Below are positions 23,113-35,200 of a stretch of 64,000 nucleotides of DNA, piece by piece; within the stretch, counting starts at the first letter, position 1, and every line of letters starts with the position of its first letter. Location: positions 186,001 through 250,000 of the forward strand of contig JAFEUB010001117.1 of NCBI GenBank assembly GCA_024529925.1, read 5' to 3'. The notes below the pieces were generated by a model. The model ran no database searches. It was not told the DNA's origin and saw only the letters and a list, made by a program, of their open reading frames with translations. The translations under genes were made by a program, and so were the position numbers. The DNA comes from Ophthalmolycus amberensis (taxonomy: Eukaryota > Chordata > Actinopteri > Perciformes > Zoarcidae).

Positions 23113-26100
23113 ATGGCATCAGCAGCTCCACCAAAAAGGATGGTGTCTTCTGTCTTCATCACTCTGTCTGCTCCTCATCGAGCCACTGTAACACAGCAGC
23201 AGCCTGTCCTCCAAGCTCACAGTGGTGCAGTGAGAGACAAGCCGCACACTGCTGTACGAGTCAGGCCGAGCGACAACATCCCCGCCGTCAGACACAAGAA
23301 AGAGGATGACCAGCAGTCCGAGTCTTCATGGCAGCATAGACGGCAAAGGCCGGACTTTTAAGGGGGCCACGGCCCAAACATCAGACCCTCAGAGCCCAAA
23401 ACCTGCCCAACCCGGACCCAGCAGAGTAAAGCTGCGAGGAGACGATCGAGGTGCTGCAGGTATTCATGACTAAACCTATTTTTCATCTTGGATTTAAGGC
23501 AAACTGGACAAAACTTAGCGCGCCTAAAATACATGCAGAAAATGACCCTCTATGTAAGTGATGGCACCAGGGCCTGGCTGACCTATATAATATGTTTTAT
23601 ACCTGTCCTTCCATATCTTTGTTTTAGAAGTCTGTTTTTGAATCATTTGTTGAGGTGGGGGGGATTCCAAAACTACTGTACATATGATTGCTGCTCTTTT
23701 TAAATGAGATTATATTGCTTTCCTTCATTACAAGACCTAAAGGGTAACACCATCGCGTTTACACATTGAAGTCTGTTTACAAGGCAGTGAAAAGAAGTTA
23801 AGAAATACTGATAATTTGCCTCATGTGATGTCATTTGAGTCTTCTTCAGTTGGGACTGAAGACAACGAGTTCTAAAAATATTAATAATTTTGTGAAGTTA
23901 GAAATAAATGAGTTTAACAGATTGCTGTAGTCCGCTATCCTTCTCAGTTTGAAGCTAGCAGCTCGAGGCAAGATTAGCTGCCACTAGCACAACACCACAA
24001 ACTGACCAAACTGTCAGCGATCAAGCTGTATTGTGGGTAATGTGGGCACCAGGTTGTGACAAGTAAGAAGAAAGTGTGGGAAAAAATAACAAATGTCCAT
24101 CGAGAGTCCGACAGCGTTATAGGAGTGCAAACACTAAATAGTGTATTTCTCTTTTAATTGGAAAACATTCTTATCCCTCTCCTCATTAGCACTGGATTCA
24201 GGATGTATTATATGCTATCAGGCTGGAAAAGATAAAGTATTATCTCAGAAGAACAGCTGCTACATTTGAACACATCTGGCTTTTTATGAACATGCAGAAA
24301 ATGTGTCACTTCAGTTTGACAATGAGAGAAAAAACACATAACCTCCTAAGCTTCTATTCCTCGCCTTTTTTATACTCATTTATTATTATCATAATTTTTT
24401 ACATTTTCTACTTACTTATTCCTGATTTTCAGTGCTTACTTGACACTTATTAAATAAAAAGCATCTGTATAAGTTGCTACCAAGTGATTCAAAATAATAT
24501 GTTTTTTGGTCAAATAGATCTCTTCCCTGCTCCTCCTCCTCCTGCTGCTGCTGCTGCTGCTGCTGCTGTGCTGCCTTCATCTCAGGGAACATCGCTCTCT
24601 GAAGAATCAGCACTTCCACCACCTCCTCCTGCCCAGACGCCTCTCTCCCACCCTCTGACCCCAGGCCAGCAGACAGTTTACAACAGAGAGGTATGCAGAC
24701 TTCTGTCCCAGTTGCATCACTCAAATGTTCATGTCTACCACTGTCATTTACACTTGATCCCACTTTTCCTCAAAACAATTTGCCAACTGTAGACAAGTCA
24801 TTTTTTCCCCACAGTGAACGATTACAACTTTCCACAACTTTTACAGATACTGTATTATGCTGTGCAGTGGTCATAAGGAATAATCTGCAAAACACATTAT
24901 GAAGGAAAAACAGTTATGTTTTAGATACGACTGAATGATTAAAAACACTTTGTTGTAGGAAAATGCGTGCGATTCATAAACACTTTCCAAGCTGTAGATA
25001 TATTATAATGTTTAGTTCACATCTTTGCAGGCCATCTCTGTGCAGAAACAATTAAAGTGCCGATCAGGAAAATGGGCTGAGTTACAGCAGGAGGTCGAAT
25101 AATAATTTATCTTTGTTGTACCTATACAATGTATCCCATGTTTTATTAATGTTTTGTTTGTTGGATAAGGGCTGAGCAAAAATTACTTGTACACCCCAAA
25201 TATTTTGGTTATCTAATTCCTTCAGAGGCGCCTCATATTTGTATTTCTGTAAAGAAATGTACTTTTATTATTATTTTAGGTTTAAATTGTGTTTTCTACC
25301 TCTGTTCAAGTTTGGTTAAAAAATGCTTAAATGGGTTTAATCTTCCAATATTTTTATTCGAGCATCAACCATGACCACTGTTTGTTCAAAATCAAGCATT
25401 TACTTAAGTGTGGGGTTCACCTTGTGAGGCCAAACTCAAATGTGAACTTACATTAACAATGTGCTTTACATTTGAGGTGGAAACGAGCACACCATCTAGT
25501 GGGTTAAACCAAGATGAACAATCCCACGGGATCCATAAAAATGACCAAGACACGAGCAGGGAGAGTAGAGGTAACATGATCTCTAGTTACACATTTACCA
25601 CTTAGGCAATACATATAAATGTAATCCGCTTTGTAATTTGATGTTTGTGTACCATGCAGATGTGTGCGGCTTCTGTCGGAAACCCGTGGCTCTTTCTGAA
25701 CCTGCAATAGAGGCCTTAAACAGGACGTACCACGACGGTTGTTTCCAGTGTAGATCTTGTCACATTCCCCTGGCTGGTAAACAGTACTACAACAAGGCTG
25801 GCATCCCACTCTGTGAAGACTGCTACCAGGTAGATCAAAGTCAATACAGTTGCACTACTGGATGCTATTAAAGCTGCAAATATAAATACAATCTTTCTAA
25901 AGGACCATGTCAATGTTGTTGCATTCTCATTAACTTCCAGTGATGTATGCTTTACATTAATGCTAACTGTTTTCTAAAGACTGCTGTGAATTTTTTTTTA
26001 TATTGTGGTTTTCCCAAACCCTCCATTTAGCAATTGGTTTCCCTTACTTTTACTACAACATGAAAATCATGTCATGAAAGTCGTGAAATCCTTCCATCAC

Positions 26101-27132
26101 ATCAACATTATGTCACCTGTTTTTAGTATCAATGTTATGTTAGTGCACGGGGTAGTTAGATTGAATTCAAGGCTAAATATAATGTAAAAAATAAAAGTAA
26201 AGGAATTACCTATCCGGTTTGTATTCTTTGCAAAAAGAAAGTGGGAAAAACAATTTAAAAAACTAAGCTGTCTTTTGGAGAATGACCAACAGTCACACTT
26301 AAGTGGTTTGTATTGAATGAGGTTAACAGTGGAACATGTGGTATTGTCTTTTAATACTGCAATGTATTCCATTAACCATTTATTTCTGTCTCTTAGGCCA
26401 GCCTGGAACTTTGCTGGGCGTGTGGGGAGGTTATCACAGACCAGGTGATCCGTGCACTGGAGCGAGTGTACCACCTTTCTTGTTTCACTTGTGAGACATG
26501 TAAACAGCAAATTGGGGAGAAAGCTTTTGCTCAGGGAGAAGTTGGAGAAGTTTATTGCCTCCAGGACTATTACAGGTATGAGCGTTCAGAATTATGGGAA
26601 GCATCACACGAAAAACGTCCTGTACACAATTCACCAAAGAGGTTTTGTGTAACAATTCCTGAGATAATACATCAGCAAATTGCTTTTGAAGCCGTTCTAA
26701 TGTGTAAATCACTTTCACTGTAGACTTACAACACAGGGTTGCAAAACTCACTCTTGCTTTGCCTCAGCTTCTCTCCTCTAAAATGTTGTCTTTAAAGGAA
26801 GTATGCTCCAAAGTGTAATGCCTGCAACCAGCTAATCATTCCAAAAGAAGATGGTACTGACAGCTATAATGTTGAATGCCTGGGACACTCGTACCATGAG
26901 TACTGCTACAGATGTGAGGTAGGCATTCTGCAAGCAAACAGTGTTTACTAAACAGACACACTGATAAATATGCAAACACACATTAATCACCCCCTAATCA
27001 AGTCTTTTCTATTTTCTGCAGATCTGCGTCATCCAGCTCTCTCCTGAACCAAATGAGCATGGCTGCTATCCTTTAGACGGGAAGCTGCTTTGCAAATCTT
27101 GCCATCTGAACCTGGTTTCTGGCCAACACTAA
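23113..27132 (+). CDS. fblim1: filamin-binding LIM protein 1 (migfilin), with an apparent frameshift in coding exon 1
   Basis: Seven coding exons: 23113-23459, 24518-24690, 25477-25570, 25660-25829, 26397-26575, 26798-26918 and 27022-27132. This gives about 397 aa if one base is ignored in exon 1, against 373 in human. The N-terminus PKRMVSSVFITLSAPHRA matches the filamin-binding motif of migfilin. Exon 2 encodes a Pro/Ala-rich linker with eight GCT codons in a row. Three LIM domains follow, starting CGFCRKP, CWACGEV and CNACNQL, with the expected zinc-binding Cys/His spacing. The protein links filamin, kindlin and VASP at cell-matrix adhesions. Oddity: the N-terminal frame ends in TAA at 23359, while the frame that joins exon 2 in phase (D-L-F-P) is +1 and open only from 23234. 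This may be an assembly error or a real lesion. Confidence 0.92.
23460..24517 (+). other. fblim1: fblim1 intron 1 of the coding region
   Basis: No element or exon is recognised inside it. Confidence 0.6.
24530..24567 (+). repeat. fblim1: CCT/GCT trinucleotide run in fblim1 exon 2
   Basis: Consecutive CCT and then eight GCT codons encode Pro and Ala in the linker. Such runs are prone to length change. Confidence 0.85.
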
Positions 27133-27370
27133 CATTGGCCTTACAGCCCGAGATGAACTGCGACTGATGGAAAAGTGCCACGAGTCTAGGTTCAAAGAGA
27201 CTTCGCATGGGCAATGTGCATGACTCTGGAATAACAGAGTCATGCACAATAACGTCACACATCTTTTTCCAATAGAACGATAATGAAATACGGCTTTTTT
27301 CTTCTTCTTTTTTACAATATGCTTCCTGAAGATTCTCCTTTATTCTTTTATACTCGATCATTTTGCACTC

Positions 27371-27376
27371 AATAAA
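27371..27376 (+). terminator. fblim1: fblim1 poly(A) signal
   Basis: AATAAA about 240 bp after the stop codon. Confidence 0.6.
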
Positions 27377-28850
27377 CTACCAAAATGCACCAAATATATT
27401 TATCCAACAGCCATTGCAAAAACGTATGGCAAGCATTATTTGAATTCTTGTAAATCTCAATCAGTAAACTGTTTCTCAATGACATTAACCCTTTATATTA
27501 AAAAAAAACTTTATATTTAAAGAATGTTTATATAAAAGTAAACTAATATATTTTATCTTGAGGCAGGCTCCAACATGGCATTTGTTAAACACACATACAC
27601 TATCAAAAAGTAATAAGACAAGAAAATTGACAACAGACAGAGATTTATAAAATAATGTGTAACAGAGCAAGATCGTACTTCCTAAAGCACTCATGAAACA
27701 AAACTAGAAGATGCTTTTGATGTGACAACACTCTTCACTGTACCACAGGGCCTATATTGACTATTTTTGCCTCAACAATTTACATTAATTTACAATTAAA
27801 GCATTAAAGTCTCAGTCGGATTGTTTTTGAATTTATGTTCTGTATCTCAAAACGGCATGTTTGTGGAATAATACTTCTTTGTACAATAACATTTATTAAA
27901 ACATTCTTGGGTAAAAAATATTTCGTCATTTTTTCACGTTTTTATGAACCACACTTTTTATATACTATGTAAACATTGCAATCTTTTCTGTCTGGTCTTT
28001 ACAGTCGGACTATTTAGAAAGAAATCACCCCTCCTGATCAGTTAATACACTCTATTCTGCCACTAGCTTATGGTGGCTAATATTAGCTAATGTTATCAAA
28101 GTTTAGATAGATATTGTTGTGAGACATTACTGAATCTCTTTGGTTACTTTAGGAGTCTACTGGTGGTACTGTTAAATTCATATTTACCATCATCACTTTG
28201 TGGCCACAGTGGCCGTTGTTCAGCAAAATGTATCGTCTCACTTTAGGTTGCCCATTAAATCCAATTCTGTTTAATGAGAGCTGGCCAAAGGGGGCAAAGG
28301 GTCGGAACCTAGTCTGGTGACCCTTTCTGACCAGCAAAATATGTTTTGTTTTTAGTTTTTGCGAGTGCACACATTGAGTCTACTGATCAGTTTTGACCAT
28401 CGATTTTTAAATAATTTATCAAGCTAAAATGACAAACATTTGCTAGTTTCAGCTAACTGTGATTTGTTTTGTTTTCTTTATCATTATCAACTGAATAGCT
28501 CTGGTTTCCAGCCTGTTGTGGGACAAAACAGGCAGTTTGACGACGTCATTTTTGGATTCTGAAAATGTGACAGTTTCCACATTCGCATTTTATAAAACTA
28601 ATAAATGATTAATTGAAAAATAATGGTCGAAAGATTGCCATTAAGCCCTAGTTGCCATTAAGCCCTAGTTTCCATTGACTGGGTTGCGATAATCATCAGC
28701 CTTTATAGACTTTATTCAACTTGAAAGGAATAGTTCAACTTATTATGATTTAACGAAAGTTAAGCTTTTATCCAACACTGTCACGTTAAATTACGATTCG
28801 ATCTCCTTTTCTGCAACTGGGATGTATTATAATCAAGAACATTGATTACC
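27377..28850. other. fblim1-spen intergenic region
   Basis: AT-rich with no supported gene. A 17-bp direct repeat (TTGCCATTAAGCCCTAG, two adjacent copies) lies at 28635-28668. Confidence 0.5.
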
Positions 28851-29206
28851 TTGCAGACAAAAAGCGAGTGACTCCGCGATCAAACACTGCTCGCGGGCTG
28901 CATGCAGTTTGTTGTTTTATAATAAATCGCGTGCTCACTGTTGTGTGCATTCGTAACTGTCAAGCACGCCCTGCAGACGAGCCCGGGGCCGCGCAGCTCG
29001 CACCCAAAACCACCAGGAGCGAGTCTCACGCGCGTCCACGTGCATGGACGAGGACGCATCAGCTAAAGCTAAACGGGCAGCAGGCTACAGGCCCATATTA
29101 TTCACGGAGTCCCCCGTCGTTCATTTTGTTCAGGCGGACCGCCGACCGGCAGGGATTAGAAACGTGCATGATCATATGTGTGTGAAGGGGGGAAGAATCG
29201 CGCAAG
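28851..29206 (+). promoter_or_regulatory. spen: spen promoter/5' UTR region with overlapping uORF
   Basis: A GC- and CpG-rich segment (GCCCGGGGCCGCGCAGCTCG near 28980) lies just before the spen ATG. An upstream ATG at 29044 opens an 80-codon frame that runs past the spen start to 29286 in another frame. The transcription start is not visible in the sequence. Confidence 0.5.
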
Positions 29207-32200
29207 ATGGTTCGGGAAACCAGACACCTTTGGGTGGGAAATTTACCCGAACATGTTCGAGAGGAGAAAATTGTGGAGCATTTTAAACGGTAGGTTACGC
29301 AAGAGGGATCCTCCGTTGGCCAAGCAGCGCGCGCTAGCTTCAGTACTAACGTTAGCCAGTTGCAACAGTCAGCCTGCGACTAATGCTAACACAGCTAACG
29401 TTAGCATTTCTTAAGTTTCACAAGTCGGGGTTTCCTATGTGTTGTCTGTGCTGTGTTGCAGCACAGCTATATTTGTTGAACTGAAATTTTTGGTATGGAA
29501 CCACTCAAGTGTAAATGTTTACCGTTAATATAAATTGGCCAACTTTTGCTAAACCCAGTGGGCTAGTAGCTCAGTTTTCTAGCCACCGAGCTACCACCCA
29601 ACCAACCATTTTGTGGGAAGTCGAGACGTTTACATGATCAGTACGAGCCAAAAGGCAGCTAACGTTAGCTGGACAGCAGGTCAAATAACATGAGATGACT
29701 TGTGCTATTTTAGCCAGTGGGAACGTGCGACTCGTGACGTTATTTCTCTGATCAACCGTGTTTGAGAAATATTAAAATGTGAAGAATCAAAAATCTGCGA
29801 CGACCAATAAACTCACCAAGCTGATAACGAATGTTAGCAAGTTGTTGATCAGCTCGACGTCGGTAGCCATCACTATTGCTTACTTAAACTTAGCTAACGT
29901 ACGCTGTGTTGTTTTCAAATAGGGCAATTTACATGTAAATTGCAAACCAGGTTTTGCTCCCCATAGCTAGTACCCAAGTGTTTGAATATAAATCGAGCTA
30001 AAAGCATAAACGTGTATGCCTCCCATTGTTTGTAGAAGTAATTTAAACCCATATAGGCTAATCTTAATCGTTTTGCTAACGTACGTTATGTAATGGCCCC
30101 TGAACTCAACACGCTCACACACAACACACGGGAACATTACATCCAGTCATAGTTTACGAGTCCTACTGTGGTACAGCCTTACTAGCTAGGTGTCTCGTGC
30201 TTTTTATAGTTGTTAAACACTGATATTTGACATGTGTTAGGTCCCAGAGGGATCTTCGGTTTGTTTAGAAACCGTAACACTCCCAACATTACTTGTAACA
30301 TGACGTGTAGTCATTAGCATAACAATTGCAGTTTTTTGCTGTTAAGTGGTCAAAAAAGAAACATTAATGTTAAGTTACTTTGGTAATTGGAGGTAAATAA
30401 TTCCCCTTTTTTATTATTATTTTTTGTATCACTGCTTCTTCTGCTCTCCATTTACCAGGCTCTGGCATACAGAGAAATGGCTACACTTTCTCTACTCTTA
30501 GCTGGTGCATGTGTAATTTCCTCTTTGTTTTTCGTTGTAATTTCCACAGGTATGGACGTGTGGAAAGTGTCAAAGTCCTGCGGAAGCGAGGGTCAGAGGG
30601 TGGTGTGGCAGCCTTTGTGGATTTTGTGGATATCAAAAGTGCGCAGAAGGCTCACAACGCTGTCAACAAGATGGGAGACAGGGACCTTCGGACTGACTAC
30701 AATGAACCTGGGTCAGTCCCTAGTGCTGTTCGGGGCCTTGAAGACAGCTCACCCTCGAGCAGTCGAGATGTTACAGCATTCACTAGGGGAACAGTTGGTC
30801 CAGTGTTTGGCCCACCTGTTTCCCTTCACACCAGAGAGGGACGTTATGAACGGAGAATAGATGGGTAAGTGGACGCGGCCTCCCCATACAATCCAGGGGA
30901 ATCTAGGTATTGGATAGGTGTAAAACCGTAACACATAGTGGGGATATGCGTGAGGGATAGATGCCTCAAGGGGGTTGCACAAAGGTAATTAGGGATCGTT
31001 CCACTTTTCATCATAATTGACTCTCCTTTCCCATGGGAACTAATTAAATTAACTACACATTATCATTTGGTAAGTTAACTATAATTCGAGGTTTGACATC
31101 TGGTTTGGATATTACATCTGTGAGGAATATCCTGGTGAGTTTTGGATTTATTACATTTTGTGGGGAACTACCGTGGGGATCTTTTGGATACTTTTCAAAC
31201 ATTTTCCTCCTAAATATGGGATCTAACCTCGATTTTACTTGGAATCGCTTGAAAGTGGAAGTAAATCCCAATTATAAAGGATGTACTTTTCTTTGAAGAA
31301 TCTAGTCAGGTAATATATCATTATGTCAAGGATCTCCCATCTCGGGTGGTCAGTTTTTTTCCCTCTTGGCTACTGGCGATGGATGGACTAATTTTACCAT
31401 TTTTTCGCAATATGTGGATACAGCTTGTTCTGGATTAAAGTTTTCAACAAGTGGATGGAAGAACTTCACATTTGTTACACATCACAAGAAAGACCGATAT
31501 AGTTCATATATTCTAGGCTATCTCAGTCATTTTAGGGTGAGATTAACTACATGCAATAACCAATTTATGTCCCAAATACGGAAGCTATTACAAGAAGACT
31601 TTGCAAGAACACGGAGGATCCGAACAACAAGATTGTGGAGCTATTCTTGTTTAGGATTGATGGCCATGAAGACGCGTGAAGACAGCCTAGTTGGGATGTA
31701 CCCTCCTGGATGTACGCACATCCATGTTGGATGTACTGATGTGGGCCCTAGTGTGGATAGGTGTAGCAACCATTTATCTGGATTACTCGAGGCGTGGATG
31801 TAGCTGTGTAAGGCCTCAGCTCGATGAGGAGAAGAGCACTTTAGAGTATGTTAAAGAGAGCTGAAGACAACTTTTACCAAGTAACTTGAAATGTTACTGC
31901 CAAAAGATGAAGCCTTCCAGTACGTACGCCCCATAAGATCCTTGGATTGTGGAATTAAGATGCCTGTGAGCCCACGAGGAGTTTATATGCCGTGATCATA
32001 GTGTCTGCGAGTCTACACGCTTGTATGACTTTTAAACTACTTGATATTATCGGTGGAACGTAACTTTTGGAACTTACTGACGTACAAGACAAGATTGAGC
32101 CGGTTGGATGTATCTTCCATTTGGGCACCAACTTACTCTAGTCGACCTGGAATTCCCTCAATTCCCCTGAAGTTCATCATATTTTTTTTTTAAATCCATA

Positions 32201-35200
32201 TTTATTTATTACGGTCTTATGTTACTGTAGTTTTTTAAACAAGTCCAGAAATCCATAAAGAGGACCATTTCTGTGATTGTTTTGTTTTTTCCTTTTCCCA
32301 TCCAGTGAAGAGAATTAAGTAGCCTAACTGTGGATTATACATCAACAACCTACTGGCCTGGTGCTCCACAGTATTTGAAGATAACGTGCAGTGCGATTCA
32401 AGAGATCCGTTTTTGCCTAATTAGATCATTTGATTTTTCCCCCTTGGTTTTTTTATTCGGGCTCTCACATTCTGATCCACCTAGAATTTATTTGGATTAG
32501 TTTCGGTTACTTCTTTCCAAAAAGGTTGGTATTGCTCTGCCCTCTGCATATTTTCTTTCTCTAACATTCCTTAGTGCTTTGTCTAATATTAGGTTTTGCA
32601 CTGCTTTTAGGGAAAAGATTGATTTGATGCAACAGAGGAGAACATCTGTTTTATAAAATGCATATATAATACATATATGTAATTGTCATTTCTTTATGCA
32701 AGTGCCTCTTTTTTTTTTTTTCAGCATCACATAAATACTACAGAGTATTATTTTAACATTACGTACATCTATCTGAACTGCATGGCATTTTAAATTTCAG
32801 TACCACTGAGCTCCTCGATGGGAGAATTGTACGGTTGAATATTGAAAAGAAATGTTATATTTTTATTTTATTTTTCTTACCAGCAATAGTTCATGAACAG
32901 TCAAACTCTGAAATCAGCTCCCCTGGATACCCAGAGCAGCCAAATGTGCTTAATGTTATTGCAAATGAAAGTAATTGAACCACACTAAGAACATACTTTC
33001 AACATTGCTTAATTAATAATGTGTTCATATGAGTAGATCTTCATAATGAAACAAAGAAGGTAGTACTGACAAAGTCTGGGGCGTCTTTGTTTCACGTGAC
33101 TGTTTATGAATTTACAGTATAGTAAAGTGTGCTTGTTGGCTGTCAGAAAATGAAATGTAATTTTAGGCTGCTGACAGTTTAGCAGTGGCACAAAAGTAAG
33201 TGTCAATTTTATTTATATAAGCCCAATATCAGAAAATTGCCTCAAAAGGCTTTCCAATCGGTACAGCATATGGCACCCTCTCTCTGTTAACCTTTGTCTG
33301 TTATAGTGTTTACAGACAGTGCCAGCATTTGATAGCTTCACCCCATTATGTCACATCTTAATGAATCAAATAGTTTGACCTATTTGTTGTGAGAAATTAT
33401 TTTTCTAAACATCTCAATATATATATATATCTCAAAAGTTACATGAATGAAAATATGCAACTTTTGTTGTGAAACTTGTGGCTGAAAAGTTAAGAAGCAG
33501 TGCTTTATAGTTACTGTGAGGAACTTTGAATTGATTATAAAACAGTCAATTTAACACTTGTGCCTCTTTATGACCAACATAAGTAAACCTAGACCAGCCC
33601 ACCGCGGACAGACCCAGAGCCGGCTACGCTGCTGCCTTCGACCAGCAGTCGTAAGTGAATGAAAGTGAAAGTTCCTCGTAGTAACTTTTATCAAAGTTGA
33701 GCACTTCTGTTTTCTTAATTGATCAACTGGAACCCAATAGAGGGGATCAGTGACCACACATTGACAGAGACAGACTAATACATTTTGCTACGGCAAGAAT
33801 GAAAAGATCTCTACATTATTAAGTATCAAGCTGCACAGCTTATCTGGCCTCCTCTCAGCTGTGTCCTTGCTGTACCGACCCATTTAGATTTTCGCTGTTG
33901 TGCTCTTAAATGTCATATTTTATTTGGAAATTGTTGTTTTTTCTTGACTTTTTTTCGACATCCTCATAGTAATTCCCTTTTCCTCCTCTCTGCCCTGTTC
34001 TTATTTCACAGTAGCACAGAAAGCCGTGAACGTGCGTATGACCACAGCCCGTACGGACACCATGAGCGCAGTGGCACTTTCGAAAGACAGCGTCACTACA
34101 ACGCAGACTATTACCGTGATCGTTCCATGTTTGCTGCTGCTGGTCCAGGAAGCAGTGCCATCGGGGGGAGCTTTGAGGCAACAGACCCACATTTTGACTC
34201 TAGAGTTCGAGACCCCTTTACTCTGACTAACTCTACACGACGTGACCTATACAGAGATGACAGAGGACGACGGGTTGATAGAACCTACCATCACCGCCGG
34301 AGCCGATCATCTCATTCCTCACAGTCGAGGCACCCTTCCCCACAACGGACCACGGGACAAACCCCCAAAACGCCTCATTCCCCTAAAAGAGCTCCTTTGT
34401 CCCCCGGGAGAGGTCCACGATCTCGATCCCACAGCAGATCTTCGAGCTCCGATTCTGTCAGCAGCACCAGCAGCACGGGCAGCGGCAGGTGTGACATTTA
34501 TGTTACGATATTAAAGCTTCATGGGAAACATGAACGGGTATCAACAAAAACTATTTAAACTCAGACCGACAAGTGTCTAATCATTGTTCTTCTTTTTTGT
34601 GACGACAGCGATTCAAACAGCAGCTCCAGTGATGGTTCTCGGGCGCACTCTGCTCAGTCTTCAGCTACACACGCCCCGACTCAGTCTTCTATGGGGCTTG
34701 ACTCCGATGAGCCACGCAGAAGCTTTGGAATTAAAGTGCAAAACCTACCAGTGCGCTCCACGGGTGAGTTTCTACATGTCAAGACTCTCCCACAGAGTCA
34801 TACCAACAACCACTTTTACCTCTCATACTCACTCAGAAGTATCAATACATTGTCATGTCCTGAAAGGGCTAGAGGACACCATCTTATCCATAAAATGTAT
34901 AAATTGCTTTTGCCAGAACTTGGAAACAAAGTGGACATAAGTGCACACATCATCATGTAGATAAAACAAATCCAAATTAAGTTGCACAGGTGATCATGTG
35001 ACCGTGTTCAGAGGTTTGGGTTCCTGCAAATGTGCATTTCTGTTGGTGTACAGAAATCTTATTTTAATCAAATTAACTTTGTGTTATGGGCTTTAATGGT
35101 TGCCAGAGGGCATTGTTTCAAATTGAGGATGGAGACCTGAACTGCTGTTGAAATTTCTAATGCTGATTATATACAGCAGCAGTCTCTAATCATGCCGTTG

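Noticed and set aside
29565..29610. tRNA- or SINE-like AGTAGCTCAG with an inverted copy
   Set aside because: No convincing A and B box pair or cloverleaf could be drawn.
31093..31296. 67-codon ORF as a missed spen exon
   Set aside because: Exon 2 to exon 3 joins in phase (GG/T) and agrees with SPEN without any extra exon.
31366..31803. 145-codon plus-strand ORF in spen intron 2
   Set aside because: No domain, no clear splice sites in phase; kept only as part of the GGAT-rich finding.
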